From: Vanessa cardui
Lineage: Eukaryota > Arthropoda > Insecta > Lepidoptera > Nymphalidae
DNA length: 64,000 nucleotides
Direction: 5' to 3'
NCBI RefSeq assembly: GCF_905220365.1
Contig: NC_061132.1
Location: forward strand, 682,001 to 746,000
Below the pieces are notes generated by a model that was not told where the DNA came from, searched no databases, and saw only the letters and a list, made by a program, of their open reading frames with translations. Position numbers and translations under genes: made by a program. This document shows, piece after piece, positions 31,931-41,931 of this stretch (position 1 is the first letter of the stretch; every line of letters begins with the position of its first letter).

Positions 31931-32339
31931 TTTCTTAACTGTATGATCTTAAACTACATACATATGTCGAATAAGAATATTCCCTACATTAAAGTACATA
32001 TGTATACCACATAAAAATCTATGTAAAGTAAGTTGCTTCCAATAAAATTAAATAATTTTACATATTTTTACATACGTAAAAGAATCGTACACATATTACG
32101 AAAAACAGACATCGAGGAACCCGTTACTTGAAAACGCATTGAGCTATAAAAGTCATTGTCTGTTTCGTATTCAGGCGATATTCGCGAAAATAAAACGAAA
32201 CATAGCCGATAAAAAGTCCCAGCAGCCCGTGAACAAGAGAAAATGCACACAAGCGTAACAATCACACACACAGATAAAGGTTCAGCTGTTCCTAGGCAAC
32301 CAAATAATATTTATAAATGTAGCAGATCTCTTTAGCAAG

Positions 32340-32416
32340 CTTTAACCCCCAAAGAAAGACATAGTAAACTTCACGACGCATATTAAAACGCGAGTGAAGC
32401 CGCAAGCAATGACTAG
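32340..32416 (+). mobile_element. HEL 3' end fragment
   Basis: AAAACGCGAGTGAAGCCGC, then CTAG at 32413-32416 followed by T. The 5' part cannot be followed. Confidence 0.6.
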
Positions 32417-32527
32417 TATTTTATAATAACTGAATAATTATTGTTTATACATATAATACATTAGCGGCGGTGGACATAAGTTTTTACCACCTTTAGGATT
32501 CCTTATCTTTTCTAGCAATAAATATAG

Positions 32528-32542
32528 ACTATGTTACTCGTG
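32528..32542. repeat. Target-site duplication, left copy
   Basis: ACTATGTTACTCGTG, exactly repeated at 32647-32661. Confidence 0.9.
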
Positions 32543-32646
32543 AAAGGCGAAATATTTATACGTTTTGAAGGGAAAACAGCGTGGAATATACTCTCTTTGA
32601 TGGAAGAGGAGACCTTAGCCCGGCAGTGGAAAATTTACAGGCTGTT
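32543..32646 (+). mobile_element. 5'-truncated SINE-A with 15 bp TSD
   Basis: Only the last ~75 bp of SINE-A is recognisable (AACAGCGTGGAATATACTC to TTTACAGGCTGTT), preceded by about 30 bp of other sequence. The 15 bp target duplication shows 5' truncation during insertion, typical of LINE-driven reverse transcription. Confidence 0.8.
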
Positions 32647-32661
32647 ACTATGTTACTCGTG
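32647..32661. repeat. Target-site duplication, right copy
   Basis: Second ACTATGTTACTCGTG. Confidence 0.9.
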
Positions 32662-32775
32662 GATAATGTAGCTTTCGAAAGGTAAAAGAATTTTTTAAAT
32701 CGGTCCAGTAGTTTTTGACCCTATTCATTACAAACAAATAAAGTTTTCCTCTTTATCATATTAGTAATACATATA

Positions 32776-32905
32776 TGGATGGATTGTGTGAAAGAAGATA
32801 TGGTTAGAATGTTACTTGAGAGGTGACGTCTAAAAGAAGTATGGAAGGAGAAGAAATCTTGCGCCGACCCCAAATAAAATTGGGGTAAGGGCAGGAGGAT
32901 GAAGA
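32776..32905 (+). pseudogene. LINE-H reverse transcriptase C-terminus
   Basis: Plus-strand frame: WMDCVKEDMVRMLLER, one stop, RLKEVWKEKKSCADPK, then a stop at 32875-32877. The pattern W(M/L)D.V..D followed by W...(R/C)ADP at the end is the closing segment of RTE/jockey-like endonuclease-RT proteins. The typical GGGGTAAGGGCAGGAGGATG tail follows. One in-frame stop; dead. Confidence 0.75.
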
Positions 32906-33249
32906 TGATGATAGTACATTTTTTTATATCGTGGATATTTCGATACGGTTTTAATTTAAGACATAAAACATAAGTTTTGTTTCTAAAATGCAATTTTTCA
33001 TCCAGAAAACTTTGTTTAACTAATTATTATTAAAGCCGAGCAAAAGTTCGTATCTCAAGAACTGTAATTAATTTTGATAAGGATTAATACTGTGGAATAA
33101 TTTGAATTAAAGTTATCGGGAAGTGGATTCAAGCTTAGTCGTATCAGCCAAGAATTGAAGAATAACATATTTTATCAGCTGGGTATCATTTCTATTGGAT
33201 AACCTAATAGTATTACACTCCAAGGGAACTGAAAACTTGATCCACCTTC

Positions 33250-33480
33250 ATTACGAACGATAAAGTTGTCCATTTCGAACGAGTTGTCACTTATAACCTG
33301 GGTGCCTTTAAACTAGGTGTGAAGAAACATCTTGCGGAACGACATGGCGAGAGCGACTAGTGCAGCTCACTCTTGCTGACTGGTACAGCTCGTCCTCGCG
33401 TTTGGACTCCACGCTCACTTATCATCAGGTAGAATGGAGTCATATGCCTACCCGAAAATAAAGTGTAGTTTTCCTGTTAT
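33250..33480 (+). pseudogene. LINE-J: possible RT C-terminal remnant
   Basis: The frame 33271-33360 reads HFERVVTYNLGAFKLGVKKH and continues LAERHGESD before a TAG. FK.GV..HL near the end followed by a GC-rich UTR (GTACAGCTCGTCCTCGCG) looks like another non-LTR RT terminus. Single copy, no other motifs, so uncertain. Confidence 0.4.
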
Positions 33481-33579
33481 CTTATGCGCGTGCATTATAA
33501 ATATTTGCTTACGTCTTAAGCAGTTTTAATATTCCTGATATAACTAATATTGTTAAATAAAATGCAATCGATGTTACGT

Positions 33580-33925
33580 ACAGACATTTTTAACTTTGCC
33601 GTTTCGTAAATTCAAATCGTTTATAAAAAATACATTGGTAGAAAAAGCATATTATTCGATACAAGATTTTATAGATGATAAAAAAACGTGTAGTTAATAC
33701 CTGTCGACTTCCAAGCAGGATATATTAATTTAAATAATTGTATTTTACTAACTTGTCTATGTATTTTTTTAATGTTAAAAAAGAGTAACTACTGAGTTTC
33801 TTGCCGGTTCTTCTCGGTAGAACCTACTTTTCGAACCGGTGGTAGCTTCACTTAATTGTAAAATGACGTTTCAAAAGTGCTTGTAAAAGCCTACTTGTAT
33901 AAAGTTTATTTTGATGTGATTTCAT
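33580..33925 (+). mobile_element. LINE-D 3' end, well preserved
   Basis: ACATTTTTAACTTTGCCG, TCGACTTCCAAGCAGGATAT, TTGCCGGTTCTTCTCGGTAG and TCGAACCGGTGGTAGCTTCAC to ATAAAGTTTATTTTGATG. Same extent as 4820-5176. Confidence 0.85.
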
Positions 33926-34229
33926 GTTTTTAAAAATAATATTAATTTAAACATATATATGTGTGTGTTGTACATCTAAATCTAAATATGGTTTACGTTA
34001 TAAGTCTGAACAGAGTTGAATTTACATTTATGTCTTATTTCTACATATACAATTTTCAAGTACAAATATCACGGAAATAACTGTCTGAAACTGATGTATG
34101 TGTGTGGGGTATGTGTACTGACGTGTAATGTAATGTGTGCGTTGAATAGGGTGACCACCATTAAGTGGGACTCGTATAATACACTCGTTAAATACATATA
34201 TACACAGTCAAACACACATTTATAAAATT

Positions 34230-34321
34230 TGGCTTGAAATCCTAGGATATAGCCTGCTTTTTTGCCTAATACATGAAAACCAGCCCCCTAAAAAGCAAGC
34301 CAAGTCGCGAGCGACAACTAG
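34230..34321 (+). mobile_element. HEL 3' end
   Basis: GATATAGCCTGCTTTTTTGCC, CCCCCTAAAAAGCAAGCCAAG and GCGAGCGACAACTAG, with CTAG at 34318-34321 followed by T. The 5' part is missing. A duplicated unique block starts about 40 bp downstream. Confidence 0.65.
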
Positions 34322-34361
34322 TAAGAAATAGAAGCAAAACAAATAATAACTAAAAAAAATA

Positions 34362-34491
34362 GCGTATGTGCGTTAAAATATTGGCGTAAACAAATGTTCG
34401 GTCACCAACGCTTCCGAGCTGATAGCTGTATTAAATTATAACCGGCTTCCGGCGGCTTAAACTGATGACTCACTGAAAATACAGCGTTGTT
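34362..34491. repeat. Duplicated unique block 2, copy 1
   Basis: 130 bp nearly identical to 56802-56928: about four substitutions and one 3 bp indel. Cores GGTCACCAACGCTTCCGAGC and TATAACCGGCTTCCGGC. Both copies lie just downstream of a HEL CTAG end with a similar A-rich linker. Confidence 0.85.
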
Positions 34492-34529
34492 ATAGCAATT
34501 TAAAATTCCATTAAAAAACCGACCCCTAA

Positions 34530-34577
34530 AACGCGAGTGAAACCAGTAACAGTACCCAAGGCACTTACTAGTTTAAA
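34530..34577 (+). mobile_element. HEL 3' end fragment
   Basis: CCCCTAAAACGCGAGTGAAAC then, after a short insertion, TTACTAGTTT. Only the terminus is recognisable. Confidence 0.45.
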
Positions 34578-34603
34578 AAGAAATCTTGTATATAAAATCT
34601 AGT

Positions 34604-34921
34604 TTAAATTAAATAATAATAGGTTGGTTTCACGTCAAAGGCTCTAGCGGTGCGACGGTCAACCCCATATTTAAAATAATGAACTACAAACATGTGGTAA
34701 TTGCAACAAAACCGCTTTGATCTGGTATTACGATTCGTCACGTGTATGAAAGTGCGTTTACGAATGCGAGCCATGTCGCATGGTATATAGCAACACTTAT
34801 ATGCCACACGCTGCGAACGTTCCGTAACGGCAACAGTACATGTTTTCTCTCTTTTCATCACCAGTGATTTTATATTCGAAAAAAGAAGACAGAGTATAAT
34901 ATAACATATATAGCAATACAT
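34604..34921 (-). other. Unassigned 105-codon open frame
   Basis: I do not recognise the product. The central part (ERSQRVAYKCCYIPCDMARI, then a basic RKRTF stretch) is coded by DNA less AT-rich than the flanks and outside known repeats. The N-terminal 20 residues are hydrophobic. There is no paired splice signal that I can defend. It could be chance, an exon fragment or a conserved non-coding element. Confidence 0.2.
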
Positions 34922-36017
34922 TGTTTAGAGAAAAAAATAAGAAAGAAACTTTTTAAAATTCGAACAATTTTATCCTTTTGGATATCAATGTTCTCCCTAA
35001 TAAATTTCATCAATTAAAAATGTACTACTAATAATACAATATGTAAAGAAACCGTTTAATAATTTTGTTTTACTAGTCATTTTAATAAGGCATTAAAATA
35101 GAAAGGGTCTCAATAAACGCCTGAAATAAAAAAAATAAAATTCGTTCTGTAAATAAATTAAATGACAAGATTTTAATAAAAGGCATATGTTAAGAAAAAA
35201 TGAGCATATTTTTTTTTAATAAAATTTCATTGAATCGTTTCAGACTTCTCCCGTATTTCACTGCGGAGCGCAATTTGCCTATTGTTTAACCGCTTGAGAC
35301 ACACACACATACAACACAGCAGTTCACGACAAGTGGAAAAGTAGCGTTAGCAAAAAAACACGTTACACATTATTAAAAACATGAGAAACAGTATTTACAA
35401 TATTAAATGTACTCTACATTAATGGATATGATAGAAATATTTTGAATTAATAGCTAAATGTAGTTTCTACATTACTTGGATATTTTGTTATGTCCAAAAA
35501 ATGCGCTGATTCATTATAATATATTGTTTTTATCATTTTAATTCTTATTAATAAACCTAATACATATATTTAAGTCAAATAACTATAATCATGAGTAACT
35601 TAACTCATACAATATAAGTATGTATATTAACATAAACCTAAATCAATAAATCTGCACGATAATTTAGTAATTAAGTAAATAAAAAATTTTTGTTTTTCTG
35701 ACGGTAGTTAGTCACCCCATGAATGCATGAGGCGCTGGCATTATGCCAACGGTACGTATCTCAGATTTGCTAATAGATAAATCGGAGTGCATTCAACCCG
35801 GTGAATATGATACCTAGATTCATAGACCACTGACCAAATTTACATCATACAGTTTAATGGATATTAAAATTGACAGTATTATACCATAACGTGTTCAATT
35901 GGAATTCGTTACAAGTATAAATATAATTCTTATTTTAATGTGTTTTTTTACCAGCTTTTATGTTTGTTTAGACCAAACCTTGTGAAACGATTTACAACCA
36001 TTTAATCTTAAAAAACA
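34922..36017. other. AT-rich unique stretch
   Basis: No repeat family recognised. A near-palindrome TGGCATTATGCCAA at 35736-35749 resembles an NFI half-site pair. No credible exon. Confidence 0.4.
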
Positions 36018-36200
36018 AAATCAAAATGTACTTAATTCAAGTAAGCATTTACAAGCTCCTTTAAATAATAGTTTTACAGAACTATATTATGTAAAACTAG
36101 TAGATAGAAAGTAGTAGTACTGATGAGAACGTGTAAAAAAAACTCAGTAGTTACTCATCCAATAATTCAAATACAAAGTTAAATACAATTAATATATTAG
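36018..36200 (-). mobile_element. LINE-D 3' end fragment, decayed
   Basis: AATCAAAATGTACTTAATTC, AAGTAAGCATTTACAAGC and CTCAGTAGTTACTCATCC follow the LINE-D order with many changes. Confidence 0.65.
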
Positions 36201-36698
36201 ATTATAAATTAACATGGTTATTTTTATTGTTACAGTTCTTAAAAACGGGATATTTACCATGTATTTTATTTTTATTTAATCGATTTAAATATTTTGACAT
36301 TATATACGAATGTCTTGTTCATTGTTGTGTTATTTTAATAACAATTATACTATATGTATATAATATAATTCTGCCTGAATATCGAAAAGTATTAACTCCA
36401 CGCTCTTTATGGTAAACATACCATGATTCTAATGGAGATCTTGAACGGTCAACAGCCCGGGCGTTAAGCTTTAAATGCGTCTTTTAAAAAACCTTTTTCT
36501 AGGTGAATTCATAAATGCGTTTTATGTAATTATAATTAAATTTTTCATGTATGTGCAAGAAAAGTGCACCAAAATTTTATCGTGACTTATGTAAAATTCA
36601 CTTAAAGCTGCAGCACTTAGTAAATAAGTTTCCCGGATTAAAATTCAGGCTACGTGGAAATTATTGTAATGTTATTATTTGTAGGATATACCGTCGGG

Positions 36699-36774
36699 GT
36701 AAGAAAAGGTTCGTCACTTTAAGATCTATTTTCGTGTGCTCAGTATGAGCGATAATCTGCTTTACCGATCGAGA
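36699..36774. repeat. Duplicated unique block 1, copy 2, part a
   Basis: Partner of 11829-11904, same orientation, ~95% identical by eye (AAGAAAAGGTTCGTCACTTT, GATAATCTGCTTTACCGATC). Confidence 0.85.
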
Positions 36775-36827
36775 ATGACATATTTCGTCGTAATGATTTG
36801 ATGTTCAGATTCAAAAAGTACTAAGGG

Positions 36828-36891
36828 TTTAAAACTCGATAAAGGAATGAGTTTGAAAACTGACGAATGTTTTCTTACTCTGACTGTACAT
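36828..36891. repeat. Duplicated unique block 1, copy 2, part b
   Basis: Partner of 12127-12187 (TTTGAAAACTGACGAATG, ACTCTGACTGTACATT). Confidence 0.75.
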
Positions 36892-37659
36892 TACGACTAG
36901 TCCCATTATTATTATACAAATTGTAATAAATGAACAAGGATTTGTAATAACCAATTATAATAAAACAATCACTAACACAAGTCAAATAAAAGTAACATAA
37001 AATTTCGCACTGTGATATCAATAAAAATTTTGGAATAATGAAGCCTAAACTTTAGGCGTATATGTTTATGTAGCTTGTTATATATTTATACGTTTGTATG
37101 TGTGTATAGGAAAGAAAGAGACAGAAGCAAATTGGACCTGGTAGACAAATTTTGAAAATATAAACAATAAATAAAAAAGGCACATGAAGTAAAAAAATAA
37201 TATGTTCGAATATCATTGGCTTATAGGTACCAGGAGATTATAAAATCGCAGGTGTTGCCGGAAGTACGCGGTCGGTTCCAAGTTTTTATCGTGAATTATA
37301 GCTGTTGTTGCCGGCGTTATCTGTAGGATTTTACATAGCACCGTATAAACTTATTGTTTTCATTTTGTATTCGGAAAATATTTTAAATTTTCTACTTGTT
37401 ATGTCACATTGAAGTGTTCGTAGTTGTTAACTCGTGACTTCTCGTTGCTCTGGAAACTGGCTTCCCAACAATTCCCTATTAAATATTCAATCTTGAATCT
37501 TGCTTCACAAACACACACATATACACGAGGCACGTAAGCATGTGGATAATTAATACATTTTCCTTTGCAACTTTCAAAACTCTCGTAATTTTAAAACACT
37601 TCCAAAAATACAGTTATCTAGTTAAGGTGCTCTGCATTAGTACATACATTGAAGAATCG
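36892..37659. other. Unique stretch with a GC-rich core
   Basis: Around 37215-37345 the base composition rises. CCGGAAGT (a perfect ETS-family core) occurs at 37258-37265, followed by TACGCGGTCGGTTCC. No repeat or exon is recognised; possibly regulatory. Confidence 0.35.
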
Positions 37660-37740
37660 GCAAAAAAGAAGTAGTTATTCTTTGTCAACGTTAAAACACC
37701 ACAGTCATGTTAGTTAAATACAAAGATTTGTAATATATTC
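37660..37740 (-). mobile_element. LINE-D fragment
   Basis: GAAGTAGTTATTCTTTGTCAAC and CAGTCATGTTAGTTAAATAC match the mid 3' UTR of LINE-D; the ends are lost. Confidence 0.6.
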
Positions 37741-37800
37741 ACTCTTCAAACCGGAACACAATAATACTGGGTACATACTGTTGTTTGGCGGTAGAATATC
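37741..37800 (-). mobile_element. REP-B 5' fragment preceding a full copy
   Basis: CACTCTTCAAACCGGAACAC to GTTTGGCGGTAGAATATCTG. The same segment occurs again at 37981-38042 inside the next copy, giving a partial head-to-tail duplication. Confidence 0.75.
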
Positions 37801-38087
37801 TGTTTTTTATATGGTTTAGGTTTGCGGACGAGCATATGGGCCACCTGGTAGTAAGTGGTCACCATCACCCATAGACAATGACGCTATAAGAAATATTAAC
37901 TATTCCTTACATCGTCAATGTGCCACCAACCTTGGGAACTAAGATGTTATGTCCCTTGTGCCTGTAGTTACACTGGCTCACTCACCTTCAAACCGGAACA
38001 CAACAATACTGGGTACGGTTGTTTGGCGTTAGACTATCTGATGAGTGGGTGGTACCTATTTGGGCTTGCACAAAGCCCTACCACCAA
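37801..38087 (-). mobile_element. REP-B copy, full-length
   Basis: TTTTTTATATGG then GGACGAGCATATGGGCCACC, GACAATGACGCTATAAG, CCACCAACCTTGGG, ACTGGCTCACTCACC and CACAAAGCCCTACCACCAAG. Well preserved, minus orientation. Confidence 0.9.
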
Positions 38088-38267
38088 GAATCGGTGATTT
38101 GTCTCTGCCAGTGTAACCATATAAGGGACTCCCATTAATCTTACTTAGAATAATAAAAAATGACCTAAAATTTCGTGCTAAAGTATCCTTTATAACCTCA
38201 CCCTCCACGTAAAACCAGTTTATCTTTTATGATAATCACAAAGTTATAAATATCTATATTCTTTCAG

Positions 38268-38305
38268 GTAGTCCAACGTTATTAAGCTGTCAGAGGAAAA
38301 AGGCG
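38268..38305 (+). other. Candidate 38 bp internal exon
   Basis: Acceptor CTATATTCTTTCAG ends at 38267. Donor GCG|GTGAGTACA begins at 38306. The 38 bp between (GTAGTCCAACGTTATTAAGC...) contain no ATG, and 38 is not a multiple of three. It lies outside repeats. Its role as a 5' UTR or lncRNA exon is inferred; it could be a chance pair of splice sites. Confidence 0.35.
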
Positions 38306-38635
38306 GTGAGTACACGTTATCTTTACTTAAGGCCCATTTCAAACTTTCAGACGCTATTTACATATTATGTTTATATTTTTTTAATTCAATTAATACGAAC
38401 CATTGTAAATTATATAAAAATATATTACTTTCAGAAGGTAATATATAATTCCATGAATTAATTTTAATTGACCATACAATATACCGTATATATTATACTG
38501 AAGATAGACTCCCCGGTGACTATAATTCATAAATAAATTAACTTTATTGTAACTTAACTATTCAAAGGCTTTTTAACTAGCTAATTTGTTAGATTAAGTT
38601 AAATCTTGCAAGTTGCTTAGAACCACTTCCCAGCC

Positions 38636-38646
38636 AATGGAGTTGA
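38636..38646. repeat. Target-site duplication, left copy
   Basis: AATGGAGTTGA, exactly repeated at 38896-38906. Confidence 0.9.
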
Positions 38647-38895
38647 CGACCTCCATGGTCGAGTGGTGTGTACACCGGTTTTCATGGGTACGCCACTCTG
38701 AGGTCCCGGGTTCGATTCCCGGCCGAGTCAATGTAGATTACCATTAGTTTTCTATGTTGTCTTGGGTCTGGGTGTATGTGGTACCGTCGTTACTTCTGAT
38801 TTCCATAACACAAGTGCTTCAGCTACTTACATTGGGTTCAGAGTAATGTATGTGATGTTGTTTCATATATTATATATATATATATATTATTATAT
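38647..38895 (+). mobile_element. Full-length SINE-C, reference copy for the window
   Basis: The head ACGACCTCCATGGTCGAGTGG has an A box. The B box GGTTCGATTCC sits in a perfect T-stem (CCGGG/CCCGG), so the tRNA ancestry is still visible. The body follows: TCTTGGGTCTGGGTGTATG, AACACAAGTGCTTCAGC, GAGTAATGTATGTGATG. The tail is an AT repeat (TA)n. An exact 11 bp target duplication and intact boxes mark a recent insertion. A tRNA finder would probably report the head as a tRNA pseudogene. Confidence 0.92.
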
Positions 38896-38906
38896 AATGG
38901 AGTTGA
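38896..38906. repeat. Target-site duplication, right copy
   Basis: Second AATGGAGTTGA. Confidence 0.9.
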
Positions 38907-39510
38907 AATTTTACAAGTAACTGTTAACTTAAGTAACACATAAGTTATATTTACTTTTTGATGACCATGACATGAATCCAGGATCGGCTGTTTACTATAT
39001 TGTAATCAGTTTGAAACTGTTAAGTTACATGCAAGGTTTAAGATATATTTAAGTAAGATTTTCATACCAAGTTATATTAAAAATCGCGGTTTCTTTTTCT
39101 TTACCGTTGAAAGCATATTGGTTATATATACGTTATATATTTTCATATCCAACATGATAATTATTTCATCATGTAGTATTTTTCAGAAAAATATTTTTGC
39201 AGGAAACAAACGAAAACATTCGAAATTTAAAATTATAACTATGAATTTAAAGTAATGATTACGGGTACAACATATTACTAATAAGTAAAAAGGTTTTACA
39301 TTAATTAAATAGATCATTCCTAGTCCCGGCTTTACATAATACAATAAGGCACATATAACACTATTAGATTGAATTACGAATGTAAAAAGTAAAATCCTAG
39401 TAACTACTAGGACTAGGAAATTAAAAAGCTACATTGTAATCTACTATAACATGCATGTGTCATATGAAACCTCTTTAATCGCATTAAAATCATTTCCGTG
39501 GTCATTATCA

Positions 39511-39710
39511 TCGTTACATTGTATAAAACAAAGTAGCTTACCGTAGTCTGTCCCTATGTATGCATATATCTTTAAAATTACGCAACGGATTTTGATGCGG
39601 TTTTAACAGATAGAGTCACAATATATAATAGAGACAATGTAGTACAGAAACACTGATAATTTTAGAAGTTTCTATTGAGGTGTCGTAAATAAACAAATTC
39701 TTAATAAATA
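39511..39710 (+). mobile_element. HEL element of the 20899 type, 5' part
   Basis: TCGTTACATTGTATAAAACA after an A, CGCAACGGATTTTGATGCGG and GATAATTTTAGAAGTTTC. The 3' GC-rich end is missing. Confidence 0.65.
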
Positions 39711-40042
39711 ATAATTTTTACCAACATTTATATTTTTCAAAGTATTAATACAGGATTTCGGAAAATACAGCCTTATATAAGTTGCCACTACATTAGTAGT
39801 AGTTTAAGACAATCTTAATTACTGTGTGTAGAGACCCTTACGCCTTTATCCTCTTATCTCTTACCGAAGTTCATGAAACAAAGGGGAACAAAATACCCAA
39901 GATATTAATTTTTAAGGCGTGCTTGAATATATGGATGAGACGGGGAATATTAGTCAAGTCTGTGACGTAACAACTACGATACACCGATATAACAACGACA
40001 GCTGACAACTTAGTAATAAATCATTCAAAATAATGTATTTTA

Positions 40043-40290
40043 TAAATAAATAAATAATAATAAATATTGGACAACATCACATTAATTACTCTGATCCCAA
40101 TTTAAGTAGCTAAAGCACTTGTGTTATGGAAAACCAGAAGTAACGATGGTAACACCCAGACCCAAGACAACATATAAAAATAATCAACTTTTTCTACATC
40201 GACTCGGCTGGAAATCGAACCCAGGACCTCGGAGAGGAGTACCCATGAAATCCGGTGTACAAAATGCTCGACTACTTAAGTCGTCAATTT
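40043..40290 (-). mobile_element. SINE-C copy
   Basis: A+T tail AAATAAATAAATAATAATAA and ATATTGGACAACATCAC, then the body. B box AATCGAACCCAGGACC and head AAATGCTCGACTACTTAAG. Moderately decayed A box. Confidence 0.85.
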
Positions 40291-40329
40291 TTTTTATTTC
40301 GTCTTTCTCTCTCTCTCTTTAATATGATA

Positions 40330-40470
40330 ATCATTAATCTTTCTAATAAGAAAGTAACTCTATCTGTCTGTTCACGCTTATACCACAGAACAGATTTAGA
40401 TGAAATTTCATATGGAGATGTTTTGAGTCCCGGAGAAGATAGGTTGGTTTTATCATAAATCATCCCTTAA
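40330..40470 (+). mobile_element. HEL-like fragment
   Basis: AAGTAACTCTATCTGTCTG, GATGAAATTTCATATGGAG and GAGTCCCGGAGAAGATAGG. Similar to the 5' half of HEL elements; no 3' end seen. Confidence 0.4.
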
Positions 40471-40675
40471 ACCTCTAAGAGATAATTTCCGTGATTCTGT
40501 GAAACGGGAGATAGAAGATTGTAAAGGGGAACAACACTAAGAAAGTAATATAAAATTCTTTACAATATAGCACTTCATTACGTATATAAGCCTCGCAGGT
40601 GAAGCCACACGAATCTATTGAAATATGCGAATCTAACATTACTGAATTATTAACCTTCCAAAGCAGCCTTTTTCC

Positions 40676-40686
40676 ACCAATGTTCA
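40676..40686. repeat. Target-site duplication, left copy
   Basis: ACCAATGTTCA, exactly repeated at 40999-41009. Confidence 0.85.
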
Positions 40687-40998
40687 ACAACAACAACAAC
40701 AACAGTTAGTAAATTCCTACTGCTGAGCTAAAGGCACGGTAAGGTCCCTTTGAGGAGAAGGTTTTGGAACATATTCCACCATGCTGTTACAATACGGGTT
40801 GGTGGAATACACATGTGTCAGAATTTCTATGAAATTTGTCATATGCAGGTTTCCTCACGATGTTTTCCTTCACCGCTGAGCGCGAGATGAATTATAAAGA
40901 CAAATTAAGCACATGAATCAGCGGTGCTTGCCTGGGTTTGAACCCGCAATCATCGGTTAAGATGCACGCGTTCTAATCACTGGGCCATCTTGACTACT
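40687..40998 (-). mobile_element. SINE-A copy with 11 bp TSD
   Basis: (CAA)n tail, then AGTTAGTAAATTCCTACTGC, a small rearrangement at GGCACGGTAAGGTCCC, GGAACATATTCCACCATGC, B box GGTTTGAACCCGC and head GGGCCATCTTGAC. Complete apart from a few extra bases at the head. Confidence 0.9.
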
Positions 40999-41009
40999 AC
41001 CAATGTTCA
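40999..41009. repeat. Target-site duplication, right copy
   Basis: Second ACCAATGTTCA. Confidence 0.85.
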
Positions 41010-41149
41010 CATGGTTGTATATCGCAAATCGCACCTTTTTCATAATTGAAGATTTCATCAGAATGTATTTAAATAAACAGGAATACATACAGTTCTTTCG
41101 AAATATATTTAAAACTATGTTATGTATATTCACAAAAACATAAAATAAA

Positions 41150-41305
41150 AATCGAAATAAACTTTATTCAAGTAGACTTTTACAAGCACTTTTGAATCGT
41201 CATTTGACAACTGTTTTTATATTCAGTGAAGCTACCACGGGTTCAAAAAGTAGATTCCGAGAAGAACCGGCAAGAAACTAAGAAGTTAATCTTAATAATC
41301 AATGT
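41150..41305 (-). mobile_element. LINE-D 3' end, minus-sense
   Basis: ATCGAAATAAACTTTATTC, AAGTAGACTTTTACAAGC and AGAAGAACCGGCAAGAAAC. It meets a plus-sense LINE-D piece about 50-75 bp to the right. Confidence 0.8.
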
Positions 41306-41344
41306 AAGTATAAGCTTATAATGTCAACTTTCTAACACCGTAAA

Positions 41345-41615
41345 GCCAATAAATCCTTCTTGGGGCAAGGTATTCTTGCAAATAAATTACACAGACATTA
41401 TTTAACTTTGCCAATTCATAAATTCAAATCGTTTGTTACAGGACCGTTAATAAATAAAGCATTAACGCAAGATACTCGTTAATCTTCATACAGGATGTAC
41501 ATATTCGTAAATTTAATTTTATTTAACTTTGTATTTTAAAAACAGAACTGAGCTTCTTCCCGTTTCTTATAGGTAGAAATAATCATTGAAATAATAGTTT
41601 CAAAAAAAAAGCTAA
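41345..41615 (+). mobile_element. LINE-D piece, plus-sense, inverted against its neighbour
   Basis: CAATAAATCCTTCTTGGGGC is the coding-proximal UTR in sense. ATTTAACTTTGCCAATTC and TTTCTTATAGGTAGAAATAA follow. With 41150-41305 it forms a head-to-head pair. Confidence 0.65.
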
Positions 41616-41931
41616 TTGCATTGTCACTGGCACTTACTACGTGTGCAAAGTTTTTAATTTTACTTCTGGAAATAGACGAAAATCGCGCTCAAAGATTCCC
41701 TTATATAGTTACATACATACAGCTGTTAATATGTTTTAAAATGATGAAATAAAAATAAAAACACTATAGAAAATTCTATGATTACAAAAACATATGATAA
41801 TTTTATAATATTATATTTTCTAAAATGCGTAATTTTTCGGGGAGTTATAATATAATATTATAGAGCGAAATTAATTAAATTTATTTATAATGCAAAAATA
41901 TATGACAAAAAAAAGTAATACATATTCAAAA

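Larger units (their letters stand above)
32500..32770 (-). mobile_element. HEL-like element split by a SINE-A fragment
   Basis: Right part: TCGGTCCAGTAGTTTTTGACC and CTCTTTATCATATTAG, the 5' terminus in reverse. Left part: AGCAATAAATATAGACTATG. The break is filled by the truncated SINE-A at 32543-32646, which lies between exact 15 bp direct repeats. Confidence 0.55.

Noticed and set aside
38647..38735. A tRNA gene
   Set aside because: The head has A and B boxes and a good T-stem but no convincing acceptor stem, and it is joined to the SINE-C body inside an 11 bp target duplication.
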